Shown here in pieces: positions 26,601-42,400 of a DNA stretch of 64,000 nt. The translations under genes were made by a program, and so were the position numbers. The notes under the pieces are model-generated. The model did no database searches and was not told the DNA's origin. It saw nothing but the letters and a program-made list of their open reading frames with translations. The stretch lies in assembly GCA_018697195.1 (NCBI GenBank), contig CM031858.1, positions 113,460,380 to 113,524,379 on the forward strand, read 5' to 3'. The stretch is from Certhia americana (lineage: Eukaryota; Chordata; Aves; Passeriformes; Certhiidae). Positions within the stretch are counted from its first letter, which is position 1. Every line of letters starts with the position of its first letter.

Positions 26601-29600
26601 AAACTTACCAGATTCCTCCAAGTGCTGTGTAATGAAGATTACAATAACTTAGCAATTTTTTTTTTTTCATTTTCAATCACTTTTTACTCTAGCTAGGAAA
26701 GAATTATCTAGTATCTCAGTATTTTCTGGCGAAGGAAAAGCCTCAGATAAATCGCCAAATCAACACTGCTTGGGTTCACTGAGGTAAGAGTGTCTGCTCA
26801 AGAGAAAATCCAGAATTAATATATCACTGCATACCACTGCCATCTACTGAATGTAGAATATGCTGAAAGTACTCATGCATACCTTCTTGCTCTGAAAGCA
26901 GAGTTTATCAGACTTCCCATTACCTTGCCTAATGGGAACCTTTTCAGCTCCCAAAACACAAAGCATACTCCAGAGCTTAAGAGTTACACATAGAGTGCAA
27001 TTAAGAATTCATCATTAATGACTTGGTCAATTCATCCTCTCAAAGAGTAGATATAAACACTATTCTAATCTTGTTGGACTTATTTGCTGTCCATAAAATT
27101 TTTGTTTGTCATTACAACTTTATTTATACATAAAATTGGTAGGCACATTGTGATGTATTATTGTACCTCATTAGTCAAGTCCTAAAATGCTAGTTCTTCT
27201 CCCATGTCTAATAAATGCATCCATGTTTAATTATTTGTCGAGTCTTGAAATAGTGCTTCTAAGGATACTTAAACCAATGACTTAACATTTCCTTGCCTTG
27301 GTATTCATTCCAGTAATATTTTTCTGATGTGAACACGGCTAATACTACTCTTCTTAAATGCAGATTAATTGATATATGTTCAAATTCTTCTCAACTTTAG
27401 TTACAAATGCAATATCTGATCTTGTATATATAAAATTTTAAGGTTACATTCTGGAACATTCACCAGAAACTTGAGTAATGAAGTGGGTTGTGGACATCAG
27501 GCAGTTTAGAAGTACAATGGAATGACCCCGAAGAGAAAGCCTATCAGGGTCTGCTTTCGTAATGGCTGATGAAGTTTATCATGTCTGCCACTATTTTCAA
27601 GAGTATTAAATTAAAAAAATCAGTGTAGCTAATAACTTCACTAAAGATGGGAGTAAAAAGAAGCATGAGCTTCCAAAATCACTGTCTGGCATTTAGTCAC
27701 GATTTCTATTTTTGTCCTCTCTTCACTCTAAAGTCAACCATTCACTCTTATTCCAGAATGTCTACTCACATATGTCCCATCTCTCTTATTCACCCTTGTA
27801 AGTCTTCCTACATCAGCTGCTCCTCTAAAGCCAGGGGATTAGTATCCACGGGACATTCAGGAGCATAACTGCCATCAATTTGGTTCGACCAAAACTGTAG
27901 TACTGCAAATACCGAACATTTAAGAAAATGCGAAAATTGTTGTACAACGGGTTTTCTAAAACTGACAAAAAGACCCCAAAACAGATAAGGACACCTACAA
28001 ATGGTAGTAAAATGTGAAAATAAGTCATTAAAGACAAATAAAGAGCAACAAAGACATACAGATTTCCTCGTTCTGCATGCTTAGTTTTTGTCTGTAGTTC
28101 TGTGTTTATATATATTCATAAAATTTGTTTGATGGATTGAATGCCTGCACACTACAGATGCAAATAGATTTGAAGTATTTCAAATTTCTCATTATTCATC
28201 TTTTGCTTGGAGTGAAATATTCATTATTTCTTTTAAGACTTCTAAAAATAGTCTTGAAATTTAATTTGAAGTGCCTTTTACAGTGACCAGAGTTAACTCA
28301 ACGACCAGACTCTACTCTCACTGATGGTCGTATACTCCCTCTCACTCATCAACACCTCGTTCATGTAATTTCAAGAGAATTATGGAAGGCGTTTTTTACC
28401 CAAGTAGTTTTCAGTTTTATTGTTATTGCAGAGACATTCAGGTGGATATCAAGAAAACAATGTGGGACACTTAAATTCAGTTGATTTTACAGAATTTATT
28501 TCAGCTATGGGGCAGTAAACATTAGGAACACTGTTATAAATAGTAAGGAAGATTCTGTCCATACTATAATATAAATAGTAACACAAAAGATGTGACTTGG
28601 ACATTTATTCAAGAATAGAGGAGTACTTATTTATCTCTAATAACTGATAAACAGGCAAGAGAAGTCTTACATTAGCTAGACACATTCCATTTGAAAAAGG
28701 TTATGAATAGGTTTCTGGGATGTTCTTCTTCAAATAGCAGATAGCTGGATTCAATAAATATAATAGGCTTCAGGCAAATTATTCTGTGTGAAATACCAAT
28801 TGTTATTCAAATTAACTATCTCAGTTATGTTTTGTGTTCTATCATCCCCATTGGATCATGTCCTATGAACACCTTAGAGGGATAATTTCTCCTTAAATCC
28901 CTACTACTACCTCTCTACTAGAGTCCTTCTGATTAAATCCTACATCTTACCTAAAATCAATGCGAGCTTGTAAACCATGAAACAAAACATATTCTTAAAC
29001 CTTGAGAAGATAAACATTTATTTGCCAAACTGCTTTATCACTAAATCCTCCATTCTTTGTTTACTGCAAATCATTAAATGGAGTCAGTTTCTGAATTAAT
29101 TCAGTTTACTTACTACTACATACGAAGGAGTACATGGGATAAGAAACTAAATGTCTCAAGCTCTTGCCACATTTCTGACAAATCTCTAAGTAACATCCTA
29201 CTGACTCAGCGCTAGTTTTTATGAAAAAACTGTCCATTATCCAGGTCCTTTTTGGATGTTTCAAATTGTAAAACATCAGTTTTTAGGAAAAGCAAATGAA
29301 CTTTGGTGTACATCATGAGACAGATAACTTTTAAAGCAGTCCATTTTTGACAAGTTTCTCTTTCTGAAGCACCAGAGCCATAATTGTGCTGCTGTCTCAG
29401 AAGGCGTTATGTGCTCATTTTTATTCTAAATTTATATTCTAAATTTGTGCTCATTTGTATTCTAAATTTTCTTCACTGCTGCAGTTTTTTTCTCCATTCA
29501 TCTGTGGTAGAAAATGAATGGAAGTCTTTTTTGAGAAAGCAAGACCTTCAGTTCTGTAATCCTTGTACCTCTCTATTAAACATCACAGGACATACTGAGA

Positions 29601-32600
29601 GCAGAGTGCCCTGGCCAGGGATGCTGCGCTGTTGCAGCTAGGATCATGTCATCATCAGTCTTGCAAGCACAGTCCCTCCCAAGCACAATGTGGGATGGAC
29701 TGTGGGAAGCCTACTTTCTTTCATGCAAGTGCAGGAAGGAGAAGTGACACAAAGCCATCTGAGACAAATTTTTGTCTCCGGGTTTTCCTGTGTTTCAGGT
29801 GAAATCAATCCAGTTTTCAATAAAAACTTTTACAAATTCAGGATAGTAAGAGTAAACAAAGACATACTGATTTTATTTGACTTTGCTTTTTTATTTTATT
29901 ATGCTGCTAGCTGGAAAGAATACAGAAGATCTTTCTTTTCCCAGCTTTCTGACTTGAACTCCAAGGACCATCTTTGAGATACCACAACTGTTTACATAGT
30001 CTCAGTTTCCCACTCTCTGTGATCCACATCACCATATCATTCAAAAGTAAAAGCACCTGTGACAGTGCAAGGACACAGACTGGAAAGTTCATCCAGATGC
30101 AAGAGAACAAAAATAGGAGAAAAGGGCATAGGAGTATTTGGTGTTCATATTGCGTTACTTTCAATGGATACAAAACACATTCCCACTTTTACTCATACCA
30201 AGATCAATCCTACAGAGGCTATGGAGGACAAATATATTTAACCAAGGCCTTTCAGTAGCCTTAGAAGCAGAAAAGGTCAACTGGCAATTGGGGGAAGATG
30301 ATACAGATCTGTTCAAATCCACGGTAAGGACCCAGACAGATACTTCCCCCACTCTTCCCTGCCTTACTCTTGCTTTTACTTTCTCCCCTCCCTTGCGTTC
30401 TGCTTGTCCCCTCCACACCTTGTCTGGACTCTGCTGAGCCACAAGTGGGAACAGAGAGTGACAGGAATAGTTAGTAATCGCTGCTATGAGGACAACTAAC
30501 GGCATGAACAGTAATTCCAGGGAGTCCTTCCCACCTCAACAGAGCAATGACTATTTACAGCCTGGAAGGGCTTGCCAGCCACCAGTTCAACATCCTCTTA
30601 AGGGCAACGGATTATAGCTAGAGTTGGCTCCTTCAAGACTGGGCACTGAACTGTGGGAAGTTAGCTCCCTCCCTGAAGCTGGAGAGAGGTAACTCACTCA
30701 AGCTACAGAAGAAACATTTAATTGTGTCTGAAGTGTCAGGATAGGTGGACTGGGAATGGGGAGGATAGTTTCTCTTGATGTGAACTATTCACATTTTTCA
30801 ACAGTGGGAATATTAAGTTCCTCCTCTTCCCCTCAAACTTTGATTTTTCTTTGATTAATTCACCATTTGTGAAGGAAACATAATTGCTCGCTAAGTGCTT
30901 AGAAACTACTTTCATTTCTCAGTAAATGAAATCCCAGCTCAGTTCTGGTTAAAATACTGCTGTAAAAGACTGCTGGTATCATCATCACGAACTTGAAGAA
31001 GCTGAGCCCTAGCTGCAGTATGAATGCAGAAAACAGCATGTAAGAACTGCCCTATCTAAATCAGAATATTTCCCACAGATTCTTCCAAGTATGTCCAGAA
31101 ATATGACACCAAATAATTTTTCTATGCTCTGTTCCTTTGTAATGTATCAGTTACATGCTGTACCAAGTCATTCATCATCCAGACAGAACTTGTACAAATA
31201 TATGTCAGTCTATAAATTGGCTGTTGATGTTTCCAAACATTTTTTTCTCCCACACGTCTACCAGTATTTCACCTTGTCACTAGTACTGTGTGAAGGATCT
31301 TAGCCAGATAATGCAAATGTACTTCAATGACACATGTGAAACCTACTCCCAAAACTATCCCGTTCTTCCTGAATGTAAAATTGTCAGTCAGATGCAGGTA
31401 ATTTAATTTTGGTTGTAACTAAAAATTCCTTTCAAGTTTTCAGGTGCTACTATCCTTCTTTGGATAGTTGCCTCACTCCTATAAAGTCTTCATGATTAAA
31501 TATACTTTGTTTGCTTGGGTCTTTTTAATTTTTAATAGAGAATTTAAAAATACTAAAGGAAACATTCATTAGTGTAAGATTAAAAGTGGTGAGATTAAAA
31601 AAAAATTTCTCCTTTAATTCATAAAAGTAACGAACATCTCTTAGATGTTCATTACAAGAAAAATAAAATCTCTGTGAAGTTGTAAGTCTTTCAATATTGG
31701 TTTCCCAAGGGGATATTTGTAAGCTAATGTCTTTGAGCTTGAGCACAGGTCTAATTCCAAGACTGGAAGAGCTGTACTGCAAGACTACAATAAAGGGAGG
31801 AAATAAGTGTATGACTCAATGTATTTCTTTGAGACTGTCAACTGTCAAAAACCAGTGTCTGAACCAGGAGTTCCAATTGCCGTGGTTAGTGACAGAATCC
31901 ATTGTTTGAATGCCAAATTTTGGAATAAAACCCAAGAGCAACTAAGGAAATGGATTCTGTTTAGAGTCTTACCTTATATTTACAGCAATAAACCACAAAG
32001 AGGTTGTGTAGAACCAACTCTCTAGATTCCTGGCTGGCATAATTATTCTAGGAGCTGGTGTACTCTCAAATAACACATTTTTGAGGACTGAAAAACTCTG
32101 GAAGGAGAGTATGCCCTGATTCTGTTCTCCTTGATTTCAACAGGAGCAAAACCAGGTCCTCAATCTGTGTGTAATTCACATGATCTACTTAGCTAAACAA
32201 TTAAGTCACAGCTCTGACATCTGATATTTATTTTAAGTTCTTTGAGCCAGATTCTCTTCTCTGAGCCAACCTTTTTTTCTGTTCTGGTGGCACAGAGGCT
32301 ATAACAACCATGGATTTTCCCATATGGAGATTTTACCAGCATAAATATGTCTTTACCTGTCTGGCAAAATCAGGTTCATGTTATTTCCTATCCTATTTCA
32401 CCCTCTGAGTCTTTTATGAGAAAGAGTAAATTATTAGGCCTGGGCTACATTCTTCAGTACCATGCTTCAAATATCCTTAGCCTGTATACCTGCCTCTTCA
32501 AATTAAAACTATATGGTTAATTTGAAATAATCCTTAGGCTATGGTAACTGAAGAAAAAGCATAGTCTGCTGTGGTGCTTCTTCTGGAGTATTTCAGAAGA

Positions 32601-33443
32601 CTGAAACTGAGGATCCTCCCAAGGTGTGTTACCAATGAGATACCTCAGAAGCCTTAAACCCATGTACTCTGGGTCACTTCTATCTGTGTAGGCCATGTTT
32701 AATAATTTAATCATAGTGCAAGGTCATCCCTAAAGAGCCTCAATCCAAGCATGCCACCTTTTTAATCCCCATATCTGCTCTCAGAGAGCAGAGTCTGTGT
32801 GAAGGAATAATCTGAAAACATGTTCAACTGAAAAATTCCACAAAATCTGAATAGTTTGTCAACAATTGTCTGAGTGGAGAACCTTATGGTTTCTTCTACA
32901 TTATTGTAGGGTATGCAAGCAATGAGAAGAACTTTAAATGAGATAATTTAATGGAGATTAAAAAAAGCCCAGGATTCTGTTTAACACTGCACTTACTTGA
33001 GTCTACTTGAACCAAAAATGCAGTGTGGAACTGATCTGCTGGGAAATGTGAATGCTCACAGAGGGACTGCCTCCTATGTGTGCTGCAGGAAGTCATGGAA
33101 CAATGCTAAGATTTTGGGAAGGGACCACCAATTATTCAAACTTCATCCACACCTTTGAATATGTTCAGACTGTCAAGGAATTAGTCAAGGATCTGAGTCC
33201 AATCTCAAGATTCCCTTACATCCTACTCCCTTATGCCTGTGCTCTTTTCTGATTAACTAAAATCTGGAGCTCTCAACAAGAATATACTGGTACACAGTGT
33301 AGGTACAGCTCTTCCCCAGTGTCAGACAGTGGCTTCAGTGTCACAAACAGGTATTTTCACATTATAGACTGCCTTGGACAGCTGAAGATTCATTGATTTC
33401 AGAGGTGACTGGAAGCTGGTAGCAAACAGGTTTACCAAACAGG

Positions 33444-33476
<33 letters not shown>

Positions 33477-36400
33477 AAAAGAAAAAGGAGTAAGTATGGT
33501 TTCTAAGAAGAAATTAAAGTTCTTCTTGAGCATCTCACTCACTTTGTTGTATCCCCTTTAGCTACCTTTAGTTGTGCCCCACTTCTGGGGAGAATTCTGT
33601 TCTAAGGTGCGAGTTCCAGTGAACACTTAAAAAGTTCACAAAACCCCTACCTACCATATTTATCTTCTGAACACAATATAATGGTCCAACCAAACAGGCT
33701 CAGACCTTCATGTGCAGAGATTGTTGGCCAAGGAAATTAGTCAGCTTGGGAGGTAAACAACATCAAAGAGAGCAACATTCAGAATGCAACAGCCTCTTCT
33801 GATCCAATGCTTTTTAATCAGCCACTTTCCAATAATTCATTAAGACTTTAACAAAGAGATTGAAGCATTGGCTTCTTCTAGGGCTTCAGCCAAGCATAAT
33901 GAAATTATACCAGGATATATTTACAAGGTTGGATATCTTGAACTCAGCTGTAATTATGTTTATTAGTAATTCTTCAATAGCTGCTCAGAAAGCATATTTG
34001 TATTAGTTAATCCTTGCCTGTGGAGACCCTTATATTAGCTTGGCAAAAGAACATTAAGAAGGATAGATTTCTTTTTTTTCCCTCTCAGCAAATCCCTGTT
34101 TCCATCAGAAAATACTGTGGGATCAAGAAATAAGCCAATTGTATTGTATATGATTACTTTTGTGCTATTACTATTAGCAATCACTTTAGAAAACAGTTAA
34201 AACTAGAAAGGATAAAGACCTAGGTTGACATATTCTGTTCAGTTTTCATTTGAAATATAAAAAGTTATTTAACAATTATGCTTTTGCATTATGAGACTCT
34301 GAAACAGCACCACACGCATACAGATAAGCACTATGTGCATACTTAACCTTTTATCTTTTCTCTTCTGCCAGAGATGTGAACATTTATCATTTGAAAATTT
34401 ATCATTTATCATGTGAACATTATTTTAAAACAATAAAATACATATTCATTTTGAAAAGTAAAGAAAAAAATCTCAAAACTATTACAGATGTGATGCATGA
34501 GTTTAAGCAAAAGATCCCTCCTTTTAAAAGAAAATCTAATAAACAGAATGGCATACCCCTCAAACAATTCAAATGAGAAAGTGTGGGTATTATGAAACCC
34601 TTTCTATTTTGAATACTAAGCTGTGAATATGTACTTCCCCCTTTCCAAGAGGAAAGATGTATTACAATACTAATTGTTCATTAAACTTAGAAAAGGATAA
34701 TTCACTGAAAATAATGGGACATATAGGAAAGACTGCTTAAACTGTTCAAGGCAGTATTTACTGAAGTTATCTTTCCCTATTCATAATTTTTTTCCTATAA
34801 CAGAAAACAATTTTCATTAATTGGTCTATCAGCTACTTGGAATCACTAAAATATCAAGATATTTCAGATGATATTTCAGATGAATCCAGGGACTATAGAT
34901 TATGCCTGGGAAGTTATTGGAGGGCTCCTGACTAAAGGCAAAACCACCCTTAGAATAAGATACCAAGACTGTATATCTGTAAATATCAAGAGGAAATTCA
35001 CTTCATGCAATTCTGCAGGACTCTATGCAAAGCACTCTGTTTTAGCTATCATGACTGCTAATAAATGTAGATTCTGGAATATTTGCATAAATTAAACACA
35101 AGAACAGCTGCAATATATCAAAGGCAATATATGAACTAGTTGAATCGACTGAATGAAAACTGATGACATGTGCTTAACAGCATACAAGCCAAACTCAGCA
35201 CTGACAAACATAGGAAAACTATTGGTGTGAAAGGAAATAAAATCGAGTTTGCCAGAGCTTAATTAGGCCCTGCTCTTTTTCCTAAATATGAATAGGCTCC
35301 AGGTTGATTGCTGTGCAAATGGTGATGTTTAGCTGTACTTTACATTTCCTGTGCTTATTTTAGAAATGTTTCTACTTCTTTCCAAATTAGAACAGATACA
35401 GAACTGTCACAAATGGATTAATAATACACCATTTCTCCAATATAGATACTTTTATCTAAACTGCTACTTTAAAGATGTACTCAGTCTAAGGTCATTTTAC
35501 CCTCTCATAATTACATAAGGAGACTGCTTATAAAGCATAACTAACATCAAAATATTTTATGTGAGTGTTATATATAAACGAATCAAAGTGAGCTACTTAG
35601 ACATACTAATACTGGAGGGTTAATCTTCAAGGACCATAAAGAGGTATAAGATACATGTAAACGTACATACCAAAATGTGCTGAGCAGAAGGAGCTGACCT
35701 TAAATAAAAAAACAGAAAGTTTCCCATAACTTGGGACTGAGCAACTTTAAGATTTCCCTGATTTTTTAATACCACTGTCACTGTCATAATATTCTGGCAT
35801 TCTGAGATAGAGTGTAACTGCCAAGACAGTGCTACCCTTAATACTTTAGAGGTTTTCTATTTATTCTAAGATAACACTTAAAATTTATTTGTAATACTTA
35901 ATCTCCAGATTTTCTCCTTCTCTCGCTCCTTATTTTGACAGGAAAGAAACACCTATCCCAGCCAAAAGTAAAGGAGGAGGTGCTGTCCAGTTCTGGGACA
36001 ATGGGCTTCAGTATAAATGTATAGTTTGGATTTGATTCAAGGATTTTGATAGCCCTGAATGCATCTTATATATGTATCCTCCATATTCCCATGCAGCTGA
36101 AACACACATCCACACATGGAGTGACTCCATCATGTAGGTAATGTAGAGCTACCCTCCTCATGAGAATTAGATCTGAGTGTAAATTTGCTGTACCTTTGCC
36201 AGTTTTACCCACAAAAATTATTTATTTTGTAGTTATCCCTTTACTGCAAGAATGAAAGTTGCCTGATATCTGGAAAAGTAACTTGGTAGTGAATAAAGGG
36301 GGAAATCTGTATATATGTTATCTTCATATACAAACCTGGCATTTGATCATATAATAATGGGAAGCCCAAATCATGGTACTTTGCCAATTTACTACTGACC

Positions 36401-39400
36401 AAGAGGTCCATTCAAACTTCAGGTGCATATTATCAAATGCAAGCAATAAGCTTGCTCTAGGTTACCTTCTGACCCAGAAAATTTCCCTGAAGGCCACAAA
36501 AAATCCTCTGATTAGTGTGTATCTGCCATAACTCTTTCTTTACTGTGCAAAAGATAAATTCTGAAAATCTTTTTCCTAAATTTCCTAAATTGCAATTTCT
36601 GTGACAGCAGAGAAGTCTCTCATGTGTTAGGCATGCTATGTCATCAACAGACAAAGAAGTAATTACTCTATCATGATTAGAGTAATAACATCACAGCTAT
36701 CTCCTTACTTATTTTAATCCGATGGGATTTAAGGGGTTTACTAATCCAGGACATACATCTACTACTGCCACATATACTGACCAGGATGCATTTTCTAACA
36801 CTTCGTTTCAAAGTCATCATAAACAGCACAGGTTAAGGAAGAAAAATTGTCTGACTTTTTTCCAGTAGGGTTTTATTTTGCTTTTCATTTTATTTTACAG
36901 GTTTTAATAAAAAAAGAGGAAATAATTCGAGTAGCAAAGCCTTAATTAGATTTGTGCTATATCATACAGGATGCTGTTTAAAATCTGCAAGGAATATGAC
37001 AAAAATTGCTTTGCTGGTGTAACTTTAAATGTTTTTCTTTAAGCCAAAGACAGAGATTTCAAATTATGTAGTAAGATAATGTACAAAAAATACAATTGAA
37101 CCAACTTAATTAAATTGAGAAAACTTAATAACCTTTTAAAAACAACAACAAGAAGAAACTTACCAAAAAAAAAAAAAAAAAAGAAGTTTAAATATTCTTA
37201 GCATTGAAAATTGTGCCTTTACCAAGAGTGTTTTTTTCTTGGCTACATATATTTTAACTCTGCATTTAAAAACAAAGTATTAGGATCAAAAAGTAGCCAC
37301 AATTTGTAACTCCAAACAGTATTTTTCACTGGTGTTAAAGCCTGTATTAAACAAACAAATATTTAAGCGCTGTTTTGGAAAAATCAGTGGAGCATGTCAA
37401 TGATTTTTTGCACAAGCAGACATAATAAAATGTAGGATAATATCAAAATGGCCACTAATCAATCAAATGCTTGGATCCTTCATGTGTTAAATCTTGTTTA
37501 TAACCTAAAGAATTGTGCCCTCAGTATGTAATCAATAGTCAATTAAACCCCTCACTAGAGCAACTGTTTTCCAACTGGCCGACATTAAAAACCTACAAAC
37601 CTTGAGTAAATAGCCTGTAGGACTTACACAAAAGTAGTAACCTCTAATTCACAAGTAACAAAATAAAGCAGTCATCCTTAAATTGAATAGAAAAGCCTAA
37701 CCATCGACCACCAAAACCAAACACAAGCAAATAACTGAACTTTTTCTTTTTTTCAGTACAATGCCATCTGAATGCATGTAATGAAAAAGAAGATATTTAC
37801 CATGACTATTAAAGTGAACCTATTTGATATGTTTTAAAACAAGTCATACAAATTATTAACATAGGATAAGGTTCAATTTCAGGTTTTGGGTATTTTTATT
37901 TCTGTAAAATGTACTAGAAAAACCTTTGAGAATTTTAGTTTTCTAGAAAACAGGTGTTAATAAGGGGGATATGTTCCCCTTCCAAAAACTACTTTCAGGT
38001 CACTTGAAGAGATGTTCTTTAAGATATAATTATCTCAACTCAAGCCTTACATATATTTTTAGGCATGGACCCAGTCATCCCTTTCTCTCTGCAGCCTTTC
38101 AGTGGCTCTTTTTGTAAATGGTGCATCTTTCTCGTATATCTCATTGGTTATGAAGTTTTGCTTATAGCTTTCCACAGTGATGACTACTTTGCATTTATAT
38201 TTATGCTGTGTTAAGCATTTTGGAAAGTAAAAGTCTTTATAAATCACATTGGTAATTGTTAAATCACAAGTATATCTAAAACATCACATCCTTCTCACAC
38301 AAATTGCCCTCAAACCTTATTAATTAAAAGAGGAGTCTGTGTGCCTGGATGTATGTATGTATAATTTTCTTTGTATAGCTTTCTCCCTGTATACATACTT
38401 ATTTTAAAAGAAACATCATCTCCACACTTGAAGCAGTGTATTTTCAAGACTAGAGGCCATCTGTCAAACAATTTATGTATTACAAAGCCTTATACCTGTG
38501 CACTGCCATTCTCTCACCTCTCAAAGGCTTTCCCTGGCAGACTAACCACCTGAAATAACAAACCACAAAAACACAGACACCTGCCATTCTTTCTTGATAG
38601 AAAAAACAAGTTGTGTGTAACGCACAGAAAAAAACACACAAAATATATCAGCTTTTAAGTTTGCTCACAGGCTCAGGGCTGAGCTAGACCAACACAAAAT
38701 TCATGCTGCTCCTGAATTACAGAAGCAATGCACTTAGATCTTTGAAACAAAACTTCTGTTTTCTTTGCTATTCACTTTGCTGCATATTGGAGAACTCCTG
38801 GTGTACTTCAGGCCCAGTCCTGGTGTAATACAGTGAAAATTCTGACATTCACTTTATTGGGGCCAGAGCTCCACACATTAGTAATTGTGTCTTGTCGTGC
38901 TAAATACAGGTTTTATAAAAACATGAAATAGGACTAAAACAAAACCCTGAAGATCTCTTCATTTTGATAAAAGCAATAGATCAATAGAAAAGCTTTTCTG
39001 TATGCAGTCATCCTATCTTGCTCCTGGGACAGCACAGTGCACTCTGAAATGTTTGCTACTAAGGGTACTGTAGTTCAACAAGGATTCTCTCTTTTTGTGC
39101 CAGAACAGCCCAACATCTCAGATATTGAGATCAATCCCTTCACTAGGATTAATGGGAGTGAGAGCAAAGACCCTTGGAGACCACTGCATTTGAGGGACTA
39201 CTCTGGTACTTCACAATATTTTAGGTCTCCATGTATGCAACAACTATGTTTTATCTTTGCTCACTCCCTCATCAGCTCTCAGGGTTGGTCCATGGGCTTG
39301 ATATTCTCCACCACGATACGGAAGACTTCTGTCTCATCCTAGATTTCAGATGTTCAGTGGCCTAGCTCTCCTGTCTGCCAGTTGTGTTTGTCAAACACAG

Positions 39401-42400
39401 AGTATTGCTGTTAAAAGTCATATGGCACAATACACCTAAAAGCCCAAGCAGGCAGGGAAAGGGATGTAGCAGTGGTGTGACAGATCACAGAGCCATCATA
39501 ACCATGACTGATCCAAGCACTGTGCAGAACTGAAGGAATATACAATCTCTGCAGCATTTGGGACTTCCTTTCATCAAAGGAAATGAAAGTCTATCCTGGC
39601 CACTTGTATTTTTTGGGTGGAACTGACACCTAACTATGGTATAAGCAGAGATAATGGTTATCAGTTCCACTGAACCCTCTGGGACTGTTTTTATTGGTGG
39701 TGTGGTGAGGTCCTCACAGCCCCTCTGATCCTGCCTCAGGAACCACTGGCCTGGGAAGCATATTGCCCTATGGAATCTTCACTCCTCCCAGCACCCAAGC
39801 CAGTTGCCCTGTCCCAAGGACACTGCCATGTAGATGTTCAGCTGAGAGGAATAGTATTTGATGATTCATTACATTTTGAATTTATGAGAATATATTTTCT
39901 TTTAACCATTGAATCAGGAATATACAAACTTAGAATTTATTTCCAGATCATGTCCATCCCATTAAAGATAAAAAAAACAAGCCATTTGCCCCTTACACAT
40001 TTGGAATATGGATTAAACTAATCTTTCAAAAGAAGAATATGTTTGCCTTGTTTTGTTTCAGAAAAGCCTACCTACCAACTTGACTTGATTCAAAATTGTC
40101 AGTTACAGAATAAGGAAATGGTTACTATAAATCAGAAGAATTTATTTGTATTTTTAATGTAACAGTTATTCTTCTTTTAAACCAATTTCATCCACTATTT
40201 TGCTCATTTCTAAGATAATGTGTTTTTGGTAAGTGTGATTTTGGAGAATGCAATTTTTATTAATGCTCATCTTCTTCTAAAAAAAAAAAAGAAAAAAACT
40301 AGTTTATTAACAGGAATAATAATCAAATGAGGCTTAAGTATTACAAAGAACACTGTGTTATGTCATACCATACATTTTAATTTCTTAGAGACAAAGTTTA
40401 CCTTCTTCAATGGTCTCCCTTTTTTAATCCAGATCTGTAATTACAGTCACTGAAGTAGTTTAGTATTAGGCATAGCAGGTCTTGCAGAATTAGGGACTTC
40501 CAGCTGTAATTATCACTACACTTACAGGAAATCTTTTTAAGTGAAGAAAAATAACAAAACTTTTCGTATGCCTTACATAGGATACACGAGTTTGATTTAA
40601 CCATAAACTAAAACAAAACTCAAACAGATCTTTCAAATCTGATTCATGATGAATAGTTAAACTAGCACTATGTCCTAGGAAAACTTACAGTTTCCTGCTG
40701 CTGATGTGTAAGAAATTTTGGCATAAAACTGAACTCATAAGTGCAACCCCAAAGTTTAAATATTTTGAGGGCCAAATTCTCTTCTCTGATATGTTATTCT
40801 AAATCTGAAGTAGATATGCTCCGGAGGCTAATTTGAACATACTCGTAAACTCAGAGCAATATTTATCTTCATTCCTTCATGCTTGAAAAATGACTACTCA
40901 AAATGTTTTAAAATGTCTTGTTGGTCTCCCTGGACAAAAGGGAAATTTCAGCCCCCTAATGCTTGTAAGTTTAGATTGCTCCTTTCTCCACCATGGTGGG
41001 CAGTATGTAAGGAAGGAATAGTCAAAGCAGATTTTTTTATTTCTCAAGATTTCTTTAAGTCTGATTACATTGAAGCTATTCTGGTTTTGAGGAAAGTGTT
41101 TGGATGAATGTAACAAAGAAAAGCTAAGAATGACAAACTATTCTAGTTCCCCTGACGTGACAACCAAAAATAACCTGAAGCTGAATCTTCTCTTTGTGAA
41201 AATACATGTTTTCTTCATAAAAGAAAGCTGACCACAGTTATGCATCAGAAGCAGGGGACAGTTTTAAAAAAGATTATCCATTGAAGAGCTTTCATCACTA
41301 AGCTTAAAAAACTTAAAGACACTTCCTAGTGAAAAAAAAAAAAAATCACACTCAAACATAGAAACTTCATGGAAATCAGGCAAGTAAAGGATGTTATGAC
41401 AGAAATTTTATTCCCACTGGATGTAATAACTCAATGGAAAACTTGTCTTTTTAGTGACATCCTACAAGGAATTCTAGAAAATATGAAGATTGCTTTTTGG
41501 TTAGTTGGAATTTCTTCTAAAGGTACTGTTCAGAGTAAGTGCCCACTCTCATTAATCAGGTCACCAAGAAAAGCAGGGACAGATCTGTGGGAGATAAGAC
41601 TTTTGAACATGTAGGGATAAAAGAGATAAGAAGTTAAGACAGCTAAAGTGATGGTGAAACTGGTATTTCTATTGCGTATGTAAGTGTCCTGGGTCATACA
41701 AGAGCCATGACACAAATTTTCTAATGGTTAAGAAGCACATGACATGGAATATAACCCTGGTCATTAAGGGGCAAGAAAGACCTAAAGAGTCCTTTCCAGG
41801 CAGGTCACAAGATGTCACTGTCCTACAGAGCTGGGCACGTTTGAGTGTCCATTCCATTTCAGGCATGCTCCTTTGCTCTGGGACAAAATCATATGAAGTA
41901 AAGCACAACTCTTATTGCCATGGCATAGCTCTGTCCCAGGACCTGTCCATGAACCGCCTGCAAGCCACATCCAGATGGGATATCACAGAACAAAACCACT
42001 CTTGCTTTCATAACCTCTTTATGCGTCTAAACTGAGTGTACATGTACAATGTCTGACAGGTAAGTGTTTCACTCTTCTTTTTCCTGACTCATCAAATACA
42101 CCCTATGGGTGCTGTGCTTTTCCATTACAGCCTGAGCTAAATGAGCAGGACCCCATCAATACAAGGAGGAGGTCCCATCCTCTCCCAAACTTCACCCCTG
42201 GACATGGGCTGTAGCCACTTGCCCTGTGCTGCCCCTAGAATACACACAGGTCAGCTTTCTCACTATACAAATAGTTAACCAAGCCCCTAAATAAACAAGA
42301 AAGGTGAGTGTGGAGGTGCAGCCCAGCGAGTGGCTAGACTAAAGCTGGAGAGAGTCCTGAGAGTGGGGGAATGAGAGAACAAGAGGGGAAGCACATTTCA

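Noticed and set aside
31627..31655. Hairpin as a microRNA precursor
   Set aside because: A stem of 13 base pairs with a 3-base loop is far shorter than a precursor microRNA.
33444..33474. 31-base poly(A) as the tail of a processed pseudogene
   Set aside because: No polyadenylation signal or recognisable coding sequence upstream.
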